A stretch of 64,000 nucleotides of DNA from Zhuqueibacter pondensis (GTDB lineage: Bacteria > Zhuqueibacterota > Zhuqueibacteria > Zhuqueibacterales > Zhuqueibacteraceae): positions 65,819 through 129,818 of the forward strand of contig JAPDQK010000008.1 in assembly GCA_034505955.1 (NCBI GenBank), written 5' to 3'. The translations under genes and the position numbers were made by a program. The stretch's first letter is position 1; every line of letters begins with the position of its first letter. Below the pieces are notes generated by a model, which was not told where the DNA came from, did no database searches, and saw only the letters and a list, made by a program, of their open reading frames with translations. Positions 34,408-42,589 of the stretch are shown here, in pieces.

Positions 34408-34496
34408 TAACCCCGATAATTCATAAATTATATTTTCAAGCTGTGCCCAAAAGCAGAGTGCGACCGATTTACGCACTGCGTGAATTATCGGGGTTA
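34408..34496. repeat. MITE-like element, TIR TAACCCCGATAATTCA, copy 2
   Basis: 89 bases with perfect 16-base terminal inverted repeats (34408-34423 and 34481-34496). It is the shorter relative of the element at 6935-7047, sharing both ends and the internal ATTTTCA.GCT and CGATTTACGCACTGCG segments. Confidence 0.8.
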
Positions 34497-34580
34497 ATTG
34501 TCTGACTGGTTTGTTTTGCCCTGGGCAGGGGACTTGGTATTCTTGATTTTTTTGACTCCACACTATCCTTAATTGCAAAA

Positions 34581-34630
34581 CAAAGGGCATTCTGGCATGA
34601 TCCCTCTCCGGGGAGGCCGGATGCCCTTTG
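34581..34630 (+). terminator. Long GC-rich hairpin, terminator-like
   Basis: CAAAGGGCAT pairs with ATGCCCTTTG, TCTGGC pairs with GCCGGA inside, and CCTC pairs with GAGG at the tip, giving an almost continuous 50-base hairpin. It is followed by TGGTTTTC, a weak T-tract. Strand is assigned from the T side; a structural RNA is an alternative. Confidence 0.5.
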
Positions 34631-34854
34631 TGGTTTTCAACTTAAAAATGAAATAATTATCCTTGCCCTAATGAAAAATTTTTATTACAATTATAGTGTC
34701 GAAATACATTTCTTGCTGTATCGACATCATCGCGGAGGAGGAGTTACGATTTTTATTTGGTGATCATTGCGTAGAGCGTGATGATGAATGTGCCCCCCAG
34801 GATGGGACCGGTTTAGGAACCCGACATGGGCAAAAAATAGGAGACAGCAAAACT

Positions 34855-35295
34855 ATGGCAGATGGCAAGACTGGTCCTGCGCAAAAGTTGGATTTGACGC
34901 CAATATTTGTTTTATTGCTGGTCATCATTATCGCCGGTCTCGGTAGTGTCCGCTCCTGCGAGCCGTATGGCAGCCAACCCGGAGGTGGAGGTTGTGGTGG
35001 ATGTGCACAAGCTCCGCCCACCCAGCCTCCAAACCAGCGTCCAGGACCGCCATACAGCACGACATTCAAACAGTACACCGTGCAGGTGGGCAGCTTTGCA
35101 ACACGTGAGCAGGCGAACACCATGGCTACCGATTTGCGAAGCAAAAATATTAACAATTTTATATTACAAATTGGAAGCAGATGGCTCGTCTGTGTCGGGA
35201 AATATGCCTCGGAAGAACGGGCCAACCGTATGGCCGAGTCGCTTAGGAATCGGGGTATCGGCAATCCGGTTGTTCTGAAACCCCGGGGCCGGTGA
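34855..35295 (+). CDS. SPOR-domain membrane protein
   Basis: 146 residues. A short cytoplasmic N-terminus is followed by one membrane span (about residues 15-33, IFVLLLVIIIAGLGSV), a Gly/Pro/Cys-rich linker and a SPOR domain (about 70-143: QYTVQVGSFATREQANTMAT...WLVCVGKYASEERANRMAES). SPOR domains bind glycan strands lacking stem peptides at division sites. The start at 34855 is chosen for AGGAGA about ten bases upstream and for the membrane topology. A second SPOR protein follows 50 bases later, probably a duplicate. Confidence 0.85.
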   Translation: MADGKTGPAQKLDLTPIFVLLLVIIIAGLGSVRSCEPYGSQPGGGGCGGCAQAPPTQPPNQRPGPPYSTTFKQYTVQVGSFATREQANTMATDLRSKNINNFILQIGSRWLVCVGKYASEERANRMAESLRNRGIGNPVVLKPRGR

Positions 35296-35345
35296 GTTTG
35301 TTGCGACGTGGCTGATATTTCACCTCGAATTTCATGGTATTCAAA

Positions 35346-35780
35346 ATGAAATTTCTCAAGCCAACCATCATATTGTTAGCATTAGTGATTCTTGCCAACT
35401 GGGCTTGCACCCAAAGCAGAGAAGATCAACCACCCAGCAATCGCGATGGCGTATCTGATGGCAGCGCCGATCGTGCGGACAAGCCCAGCGATGGTCAGGC
35501 ACGAACACCGTCTCGCCAGCCGTCCGCACCCAAAGGTGAAGTGAAGCGCGGCGAGTTCACGGTTCAAGTCGGGATCTTTGACCGGCCGGAGGCCGCGGAC
35601 CAACTGGCTTACGAGCTGCGCGCCCAGCGTATCAACAATTTCATCCAGCCGGTGGGCAGGCGCTGGCGTGTCTGCGTCGGCCGGTACTATTCCCGCGATC
35701 GTGCCGAGCGCACATTGCGCCAGCTCACCGCCATGGGCTTCACTCAGGCGGTCATCATCGCACCGGAAACTCAGAGATAA
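35346..35780 (+). CDS. SPOR-domain protein, probable lipoprotein
   Basis: 144 residues. The signal sequence MKFLKPTIILLALVILANWA ends at a Cys followed by a polar stretch (TQSREDQPPSN), so it is probably a lipoprotein, although the -3/-2 residues (N, W) are not the classical lipobox. A low-complexity linker leads to a SPOR domain (about 70-140: EFTVQVGIFDRPEAADQLAY, RRWRVCVGRYYSRDRAE). It likely binds peptidoglycan near the septum, like its neighbour at 34855. Confidence 0.82.
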   Translation: MKFLKPTIILLALVILANWACTQSREDQPPSNRDGVSDGSADRADKPSDGQARTPSRQPSAPKGEVKRGEFTVQVGIFDRPEAADQLAYELRAQRINNFIQPVGRRWRVCVGRYYSRDRAERTLRQLTAMGFTQAVIIAPETQR

Positions 35781-35786
35781 CAAAAA

Positions 35787-35853
35787 GGCGAATCACGCGG
35801 GCCGGATCTCGCACGTTTTGCTTTCGAGGCCACGCCCGCAAAATAGATTCGCC
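35787..35853. terminator. Large hairpin between convergent genes
   Basis: GGCGAATC pairs with GATTCGCC, and GCGGGC with GCCCGC inside. It lies between the SPOR lipoprotein gene and the convergent zinc-ribbon gene, which fits a shared transcription end. It is preceded by AAAAA on the left but lacks a good T-run on the right. Confidence 0.5.
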
Positions 35854-35879
35854 GTGGTTTGACAGAATGAGGAAATTGT

Positions 35880-36137
35880 TTACGCCTTCTGAGAGAGGAT
35901 TTTGTACACACTGGTGCCGCACACGCCACACTTGCCACTGAGCGCGGGACGTCCGTTCTTCATTGTCACTCGTTGGATATCAACCATGGAGGTTTTTCCC
36001 CGGCATTTCACGCAGTAAGCCGTCTCTCCACTCTCCGTGCCTGTCCCACTCGAGGGGGACGTCTCTCCACCGGTTGCACCAGATTCACCCCTCGCTCCAT
36101 GATCTTCCATCCCGGGCATTTCATTCAGGTCATTCAC
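35880..36137 (-). CDS. Small zinc-ribbon protein (DUF5679-like)
   Basis: 85 residues. The first half is low-complexity (Gly/Ser/Glu). The second half has two Cys pairs, YCVKCRGK and GKCGVCGTSVYKIL, around VTMKNGRPAL, matching the DUF5679 zinc-ribbon pattern (C-x2-C ... KNGRPA ... C-x2-C). Such proteins are of unknown function. GTG 36137 is preferred because GGAG lies ten bases upstream; TTG 36167 is an alternative. Confidence 0.75.
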   Translation of the reverse strand: MNDLNEMPGMEDHGARGESGATGGETSPSSGTGTESGETAYCVKCRGKTSMVDIQRVTMKNGRPALSGKCGVCGTSVYKILSQKA

Positions 36138-36653
36138 ACGTAATTGTCTCCGTTTATGCAATACCAATGTTTATTTTTACCGTCTCATGGATTAGGAGGT
36201 AAAATAGCACTTTTTGTTTCAATGTCAAGCTAAATTTCCACTGCGTAGGATGCCGCACTCACTGGTCGAATGGATAATTCCTCGGATGTCATTGTGTAAT
36301 GACTGCATTCGTAGAATCTGAGGCATTATACCGAGCAGTATCTCCGCAGTGACGAGGGCGCAGCGCAGTAAGGCTGCGTTTGCACAGGGATGATCACGCT
36401 ACGTTTCTCCCTCGTGAGAGAGGCCCGTTTTTGTTTTGGCGAAAATTCTGTTGACTTCCGTATTTTCCCTTCCTATTTTTAGAAAAATGTGAGATCGTAA
36501 ATCTTAGGTAGTGAAGTTTTGATCCGCATCATCCGGATGCAGTCCGCTTGTTCCGTATCCAGAACCCCCAAAGTGGACGAGTCACAATCAGACATCATGC
36601 AAAGCCGCGAACCAAAGGGTGCGTTGATAATTAAACCGGTAACAGCCTACGGC
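36138..36653. other. Intergenic region with repeat and promoter
   Basis: Contains a degenerate dispersed repeat at 36335-36400 (CGCAGCGCAGTAAGGCTGCG), a promoter at 36451 and, from 36519, an open frame leading into the protease. If translation started at TTG 36519 the protein would have 45 extra residues before the signal peptide. Confidence 0.5.
36451..36479 (+). promoter_or_regulatory. Sigma-70 type promoter of the C25 protease gene
   Basis: TTGACT-N17-TATTTT, with predicted transcription start near 36486. It is the only promoter-like pair seen between the zinc-ribbon gene and the protease. Confidence 0.55.
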
Positions 36654-39600
36654 ATGCTCAAACTCTGCGTTCAGATGGTAGTTTTGGGGAGTATTTTGAT
36701 ATTACCGTATCCTCTTTTCGCGTCCGGGAATCTTCCCAAGCTCGCCATTCTCGAGAACTCTCCACAGGCATTGCGCTTCAGTGTGGAGATCCCCAATCCC
36801 ACTTTTTCACAACAACAAGTTGACAACCAAATCTATGATGTTATTCAGCTCAACGGCTTTGTCTTGCAACATCGTTCCGGCGCCACGGCGCTGCCTGCTT
36901 TGAGTCATTTGATAATTTTGCCGCCGGATGGTCATTTCCGCCTCAGCTTTGTCACCACACCCGGAACACGTGTTTATGACAAACACTTGCTTCCCTCTTT
37001 GCAGGCAGAAAACGATCCGGAGGCGGACTCCGTTCGTTATCGACTCACGGAGACCAAAACCATGGTGACTTTGCCGGTAGCGAGATTGGTCGAAACCGGC
37101 ATTTGGCGGGGCTTTCGATTGGGACGGTTGGAAATCACTCCCGTACAAATTCTTGGCGAGGCCGTACATTTTTTTTCCAACATCACCGTCGTGGTCGAAT
37201 TTGATTCGCGACAGGATGAAAGCCGCATTAGTGGCACACCGATCACTCCGGTCGAGCGGCTTGTTCTTAAATCCGCATTGAATTTTGCAGTCGCGCAGCA
37301 GTGGCGCATGCCTGCCACAACTGCAACCAGCACGGCGCCTTTGCCATTTCAGTCCGGCCCCGGCACCCTTAAAATTGCCGTCGAGGACGACGGGTTCTAC
37401 CACATTTCATATCGTTTTCTCGACAGCCTCGGCTTAAATCCTGCGACACTGACGCCGGCGAGCTTCCAAATCTGGAATAAAGGTCAAGAGGTTCCAATCC
37501 TGCTGCTTGACGATGGCGATGATCAGTTTGAGCCGGGCGAGGCGATTCAATTTTGGGGCGAGCAGTTGCATGGTGAAGGAACCCATTTCAATCATTATGC
37601 GAAGCAAAATATTTATTGGCTGACGTTTTCGGCGGCCGGCGGCCGGCGCATCGCCAGAAGAATGCTTGAGACGTCGCTTGACCCGCCTCCGTTAACCGCC
37701 AATTATTTTTGGGACCACCGGCATTTTGAACAGGAGAAAACGTACTATTACGGTGACAGTGATGCCCAGGTATTCTCGTCAACCACCACTCCCGGAGAGA
37801 CCTGGATTTGGCAAAAGCTCAACGGCGGCGACAGCTTCACCACCGGTTTGACTCTGCCCAACCCGGTTTTGTCAGAGGCGCCGCCCTGCAGTTTGCGCGT
37901 GCGCATACGAGGCACCACCGTTGATCCCGCGACTCCCAGCCACCACCTGCGTTTTTCGATCAACAATAATTCTGTAGGCGAAATTTTTTTCGATGACACC
38001 GAGGAAGTCATTTTCCAGGCGGCATTTCCCAATCAGTGGCTGCGGGAGAGCAACAACATATTCCAATTGTTTTCGATCAACGACACCGGTGCCCAGATCA
38101 ATCAGGTTTATTTGGATTGGATTGAGATCGGTTATTGGCGGCAATACCATGCAAGCGACAATATGCTCATCTGCCATGAGCCGCAAAATTCCGATGGAAC
38201 CTGGGCGCAATACAAAATTGATGATTTGCCTTCGGCCAATGTCATCCTCCTGGACCGCCGTAATAATCAAAAACTCGAAGGCTTCACGGTGACGCAAACT
38301 GCAGCCAAGCGATTTCAAATGGCGTTCATCGACTCCGCCAATCACGGGCGGGATTATTTGGTGCTGACACCGCAGGCCTATCGTGTTCCTGCTGCGATTT
38401 GGCTCGATTCTCCCTCCACTTTGCGTTCCACCAGCAATGCTGCCGACTACATTCTGATCACCCATGCGCAATTTCGTGATGCGGCCGAACGATTGGCGCA
38501 ATATCGCCGGCAACAAAACGGCCGCCCCGCGAACGATCGCCTCGTAGACATGCGCATCGCCGTCGTCGATATCGAGGACATTTATGATGAATTCAATCAC
38601 GGCATTGCTCATCCGCAAGCCATTCGCGATTTTTTGCAGCATGCTTATTGGTACTGGCAAAAACCTGCGCCAATATTTGTTTGCCTTTTCGGAGATGCCA
38701 GCCTGGACCCGAATTTATACGAGGCCAACAGTTACAAGCACAATTTCATTTTTTCTTTTGGCAATCCTGCCAGCGACAACCGGCTCGTTTGCCTTGATGG
38801 CCCGGATGATTTTCTGCCGGAGATGCTCATTGGCCGTATCCCCGTGGAAACTCCGACACAAGCCCGGATGCTGGTGGAGAAAATTATTTTCTATGAGCAA
38901 GCTGCCATTGCCGAATGGAACAAGACATTTATCTTTCTCAATGGTGGTATCAGTCCTGCCGAGCAGGAAATTTTTCGCCGGCAATCCGAGTTGTTGATTG
39001 CGCGGCATGTATTGCCGGGTCCGATTAGTGGTCGTCCGGTTCGAATTTACAAGAGTTCGACCGGTGTCATTCTTGGCGAGCTCAAACCGGAAATACTCAG
39101 CGCCATTGATGCCGGCGCCGTGATGGTCACGTTCTCCGGCCACGCGGGCAGCCAGACCTGGGAATTGATGATCGTCAACGCGGATATTGCGCAATTGCGC
39201 AATCGTGATGTTTATCCATTCATCGCCAGCATGACCTGCCATACCGCGCGCTTTGCCAATTCCGATCAAAACAGCTTCGGCGAAGAATTTTTGCGTCCGC
39301 CGGACAAGGGTGCCATTGCCTTTTGGGGTACTTCCGGTTATGGTTTTGCTTATCAGGATGGCTTCTTGCTCGACAGCTTGTATTCTCATCTGTCACGTGA
39401 CACCGTTCGTTATATTGGCGTTGCAACCACCCTGGCCAAGATCGGTTTGTGGCAGACGCTTGGTAACGATCCCATCACCGTGAATAGCATCGATCAATAC
39501 ACCCTGCTGGGTGACCCGGCCCTGCAACTTGCGCTTCCCACAGCGCCGGATTTATCAATTACGCCGGCAGATATTGCCGTTTCACCCGGTTCGCCCACGG

Positions 39601-41594
39601 AGGATGATGTGCAGACACAAATCAGCGTCAAAGTTCGCAATCTCGGGTTGGCCACGACGGATTCAGCTGATTTGGCTCTTACGGCAATCTCGGCTGAGAG
39701 TGAGACTGAGAAATTTCATCAGGAAATGAAATTGGGACCAATTGGTTGGGCCGACAGCATCAGCGCCTTTTGGTTCAGCCGGGGGAATCGCGGCGACTTT
39801 CGCCTGCGCGCCGAAGTTGATCGCGCGCAAGAAATTGCGGAAAGTAATGAGACCAATAATGTTGCCGAGCGGACGATCTATTTTGCGCCGAGCACCGTGT
39901 CGCCCGCGGCTCCGATGAACTTTGGTTTGATTACAGAAACTCGCCCGATTTTGCGTGTCTACAATCCCGCGACCCAGACGAAAACTGCACGCACTTATTT
40001 TTTTGAAATAGACACAACCACCGATTTTAACAGTACCGTCAGAATTCTTTCACCGGCCATTACCGAAGATCGTTTGCGCACCGGTTGGCAGGTGCCGGCG
40101 CCATTACCGGATCATCTTTACTTTTGGCGCAGCAGGACCGTGGAGGGCGAGCGCCCCGGTCCCTGGCAGATGGCCTCGTTTTGGATTGAGGCCCAATCTC
40201 CAGTAACAGGGTTTCGCCAACAGGGCGCCCAGCTGCGTGAAGGAATTTTTGATAGAACGGTATTGCAAGAAGGTGATGGAGCAAAAATCGGTGTGACGCT
40301 GGCGCCGGGTCAGAAGCAAGGCACGTTTCGGTCGGTTGAAATTGGACCGGCAAAAGCGTGGCAAGTGGCAAGCAGCAAATGGCGAGTGGCTGGTGGCAGC
40401 CTGCACCTTACCGTCCTCGGTCGTAGTAGTTTGAGCAATACCTGGCAAGTGTTGAAAGACAATCTGACTGCTCCCGAAATTTCATTGGTTGATATTGAGG
40501 CGGCACAATTTCCATTTTTGCGTTTGCAGGCTGATTTTCGTGATGATGACGGCATGGACACGCCGGTGCTACACGGATGGACCGTCGGTTACGAGCCATG
40601 CAGCGATTTCGCCACCGGACCACAAGTCGTCAGCGTTTCTGCGGATTCCGTATTGGAAGGAGAAACGGTGAAACTCGCGGCTGAGGTTTTTCACTTTGGC
40701 AGTTCTTCCGCAGCCAATGCCGAAGAAGTACGGATTGCCTTTTCGCAATTCGATCCACGTGCCGAGCGCGGCAAACGCCTGCTCGCGACTTACCAGGCGC
40801 CGATTACAGTCGAAAGCTCACGAGAGTTTGTGTTCGATTGGAATTCGGCTGGAAGTCATGGAGAAAATCTGTTTTTTGTCGAAATTGATCCGGATAATCA
40901 ATTTGTTGAGCCGGTCGAGTTCAATAATACGGCAACGTTTTCCGTTTTCGTCCGAACCGACCAGCGTGCCCCCCGCCTGGAGGTGACTTTCGACGGTCAA
41001 ACGGTCATTGCCAACGATTACATCTCTCCGCAACCCACGATTCTTTGCAAAATCTTCGACGACAGCTTGCTGCCCATCGCTGACACCTCACAAGTGCAAG
41101 TTTTTTTGGATGAAAATCGTGTCGCTTATTCCGAGGGGAATCCGCAATTGCAGCTTGTCAGTTTCTCGAGCGGCCCTGTTCGTGCACAAGTCACCTACCG
41201 CCCGCAGCTAACCGGCGGCAGGCATGTCATTGAATTTTTTGTGCACGACGCCAGTAACAACCCTGCCTATTATCGCGCCGAGGTGCAGGTGGACACCGAA
41301 TTCCATTTGCGCGAGGTCATGAATTATCCCAATCCCTTCAGTAACGAAACCGATTTCACTTATTATTTGACCCAGCCTGCTGAAGAGGTCACCATTAAAA
41401 TTTTCACACTTTCCGGCCGTCTGATCGCAACGCTCGACCATGCGCCGACCACTGCCGGCTTTAATCGCATACATTGGAACGGCCGCGACGCCGACGGCGA
41501 TGTTTTGGCGAATGGAGTTTATCTTTACAAAATCACGGCCAGGCTGGGCGAGAGAAGATTGGAGGAGGTACAGAAGTGCGTGGTGATGCGGTGA
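36654..41594 (+). CDS. Gingipain-type (C25) cysteine protease with C-terminal sorting domain
   Basis: 1646 residues. The signal peptide MLKLCVQMVVLGSILILPYP is followed by a ~560-residue beta-rich N-terminal region and a peptidase C25 domain from about residue 595 to 960. Catalytic His is in VTFSGHAGSQTWEL (about 830) and Cys in ASMTCHTARFANSD (about 862), as in gingipains and the PorU sortase. Two CARDB-like domains follow (about 965-1080 and 1320-1430, each ending in a SNETNN / EFNNT motif), and the C-terminus (NYPNPFSNETDF...IHWNGRDADGDVLANGVYLYK) is a type A sorting domain. It could be a secreted protease or PorU-like processing enzyme. ATG 36654 is chosen for the signal peptide; TTG 36519 and ATG 36597 are open upstream. 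Confidence 0.88.
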   Translation: MLKLCVQMVVLGSILILPYPLFASGNLPKLAILENSPQALRFSVEIPNPTFSQQQVDNQIYDVIQLNGFVLQHRSGATALPALSHLIILPPDGHFRLSFVTTPGTRVYDKHLLPSLQAENDPEADSVRYRLTETKTMVTLPVARLVETGIWRGFRLGRLEITPVQILGEAVHFFSNITVVVEFDSRQDESRISGTPITPVERLVLKSALNFAVAQQWRMPATTATSTAPLPFQSGPGTLKIAVEDDGFYHISYRFLDSLGLNPATLTPASFQIWNKGQEVPILLLDDGDDQFEPGEAIQFWGEQLHGEGTHFNHYAKQNIYWLTFSAAGGRRIARRMLETSLDPPPLTANYFWDHRHFEQEKTYYYGDSDAQVFSSTTTPGETWIWQKLNGGDSFTTGLTLPNPVLSEAPPCSLRVRIRGTTVDPATPSHHLRFSINNNSVGEIFFDDTEEVIFQAAFPNQWLRESNNIFQLFSINDTGAQINQVYLDWIEIGYWRQYHASDNMLICHEPQNSDGTWAQYKIDDLPSANVILLDRRNNQKLEGFTVTQTAAKRFQMAFIDSANHGRDYLVLTPQAYRVPAAIWLDSPSTLRSTSNAADYILITHAQFRDAAERLAQYRRQQNGRPANDRLVDMRIAVVDIEDIYDEFNHGIAHPQAIRDFLQHAYWYWQKPAPIFVCLFGDASLDPNLYEANSYKHNFIFSFGNPASDNRLVCLDGPDDFLPEMLIGRIPVETPTQARMLVEKIIFYEQAAIAEWNKTFIFLNGGISPAEQEIFRRQSELLIARHVLPGPISGRPVRIYKSSTGVILGELKPEILSAIDAGAVMVTFSGHAGSQTWELMIVNADIAQLRNRDVYPFIASMTCHTARFANSDQNSFGEEFLRPPDKGAIAFWGTSGYGFAYQDGFLLDSLYSHLSRDTVRYIGVATTLAKIGLWQTLGNDPITVNSIDQYTLLGDPALQLALPTAPDLSITPADIAVSPGSPTEDDVQTQISVKVRNLGLATTDSADLALTAISAESETEKFHQEMKLGPIGWADSISAFWFSRGNRGDFRLRAEVDRAQEIAESNETNNVAERTIYFAPSTVSPAAPMNFGLITETRPILRVYNPATQTKTARTYFFEIDTTTDFNSTVRILSPAITEDRLRTGWQVPAPLPDHLYFWRSRTVEGERPGPWQMASFWIEAQSPVTGFRQQGAQLREGIFDRTVLQEGDGAKIGVTLAPGQKQGTFRSVEIGPAKAWQVASSKWRVAGGSLHLTVLGRSSLSNTWQVLKDNLTAPEISLVDIEAAQFPFLRLQADFRDDDGMDTPVLHGWTVGYEPCSDFATGPQVVSVSADSVLEGETVKLAAEVFHFGSSSAANAEEVRIAFSQFDPRAERGKRLLATYQAPITVESSREFVFDWNSAGSHGENLFFVEIDPDNQFVEPVEFNNTATFSVFVRTDQRAPRLEVTFDGQTVIANDYISPQPTILCKIFDDSLLPIADTSQVQVFLDENRVAYSEGNPQLQLVSFSSGPVRAQVTYRPQLTGGRHVIEFFVHDASNNPAYYRAEVQVDTEFHLREVMNYPNPFSNETDFTYYLTQPAEEVTIKIFTLSGRLIATLDHAPTTAGFNRIHWNGRDADGDVLANGVYLYKITARLGERRLEEVQKCVVMR

Positions 41595-41686
41595 GTTTTA
41601 CCCTTGACAATGTTATAGAAAATTACTATCGTATTGCATAAATTCCAAGGACGCTCTCCCAATAAATCAACAAGGGTGATACTCAA

Positions 41687-41938
41687 ATGATCTACGACAA
41701 AGAACATGAAGAAAAACTCATCAAGCTTTATCGTAACTTTGATCCAGAAGTTAGAGAAAAAATTTTAGCGCTATTGGAGAGGCAGGTCAAAATCCTCAAA
41801 CGCGACAAGCGAAACGGCGCTAAGACAAAAAATTTGAGCACTGGCGAAAGAATTATCCAAAATTTGGAAGCTTATTTGCGAGACGATTATATCGTTCTGA
41901 ATAAGGATAATTTGGATGAATATTTTGCCGGAAAGTGA
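41687..41938 (+). CDS. Putative antitoxin of a RelE-like pair
   Basis: 83 residues, highly charged and mostly helical (EEKLIKLYRNFDPEVREKIL, GERIIQNLEAYLRDDYIVLN). It overlaps the following RelE-like gene by 23 bases on the same strand. The family is not recognised by motif; the antitoxin role is inferred from size, charge and position. Confidence 0.6.
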   Translation: MIYDKEHEEKLIKLYRNFDPEVREKILALLERQVKILKRDKRNGAKTKNLSTGERIIQNLEAYLRDDYIVLNKDNLDEYFAGK

Positions 41939-42278
41939 GTATCAGTTCGTTCTGCCCGGTCCATTCCGGCAACAGTCGAAAAATTACGCCAGGAAGTACC
42001 GTCACCTCTGGAATGATTTTAAAAATTTTCTCAAAGATTTCGATCATCGCATGGGCCGGACGATTTCTAAGTGTGGCGGAGCGCAAAAAATCCGAATGAA
42101 AAGCACGGATAAACAAAAAGGCAAGAGCGGCTCATTTCGGATTATTTATTTTTTAAGGAGGCAAAGTTGTGACATATTTTTGGATATTTATGACAAAGAC
42201 GTTCAAGAGGATTTGACTGAGCGGGATAAAAAGAAAATCCGTGAATTGATTCAGAAAATTAAGCAGGGATTGTCTTGA
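41916..42278 (+). CDS. RelE/ParE-superfamily toxin-like protein
   Basis: 120 residues. The C-terminal half has the RelE-type pattern KIRMKSTDKQKGKSGSFRII followed by a YFLR strand and ...DIFLDIYDKDVQEDLTERDKK, like the RelE superfamily in which K/R residues around the central sheet cut mRNA on the ribosome or act on gyrase. The N-terminal half is helical. Paired with the small gene upstream. It lies between the C25 protease and a decayed gene remnant. Confidence 0.68.
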   Translation: MNILPESEYQFVLPGPFRQQSKNYARKYRHLWNDFKNFLKDFDHRMGRTISKCGGAQKIRMKSTDKQKGKSGSFRIIYFLRRQSCDIFLDIYDKDVQEDLTERDKKKIRELIQKIKQGLS

Positions 42279-42366
42279 ACAAAGAATACTCTGATCTTTT
42301 TAAAGTTTTTTCGTAACGATTTGGCTCCAAGAAAAGGTGGCGATGTGGTGATTTTTTTACGAACCC

Positions 42367-42589
42367 TTATCGTAATAAAACCATTTTGCTCAACAAAGTC
42401 ACTCCCTTGCTCGTACTCAACCGAGACAAATACACGCCGGGTCGCCACACTGTTCCCCAATTCATTTCTCCCATTCCAAGTGAACCAGTCTTGGCCCTGC
42501 TGCTATTGTGCCGTCGTAAAGGCTTTTCACTTCGGCGCCGAGAAGGTTGTAGGTCTTCAGCTTGACTTCTGAAGTAACAGAATTTGTTG
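42367..42589 (-). pseudogene. Decayed C-terminal sorting-domain remnant
   Basis: On the minus strand, starting just after the glpD stop, the translation reads VKLKTYNLLGAEVKSLYDGT then AAGPRLVHLEW. After a shift of about five missing bases it continues RNELGNSVAT, and after one extra base GVYLSRLSTSKGVTLLSKMV and LLR-stop. This is the standard FlgD-like / type IX sorting module (LLG.EV..L.DG...G.H...WDGRNE.G..V.TGVYL.RL) with two frameshifts and no upstream body. It is the tail of a lost secreted-protein gene. Confidence 0.85.

Larger units (their letters stand above)
34363..34854. other. Intergenic region with three inverted-repeat structures
   Basis: Contains the CCGGTTA hairpin at 34371-34392 (same type as 19732), the MITE-like element at 34408-34496 and the long hairpin at 34581-34630. 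A GGAGGAGGAG run at 34733 is not followed by a plausible start codon. The next gene starts at 34855. Confidence 0.6.
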
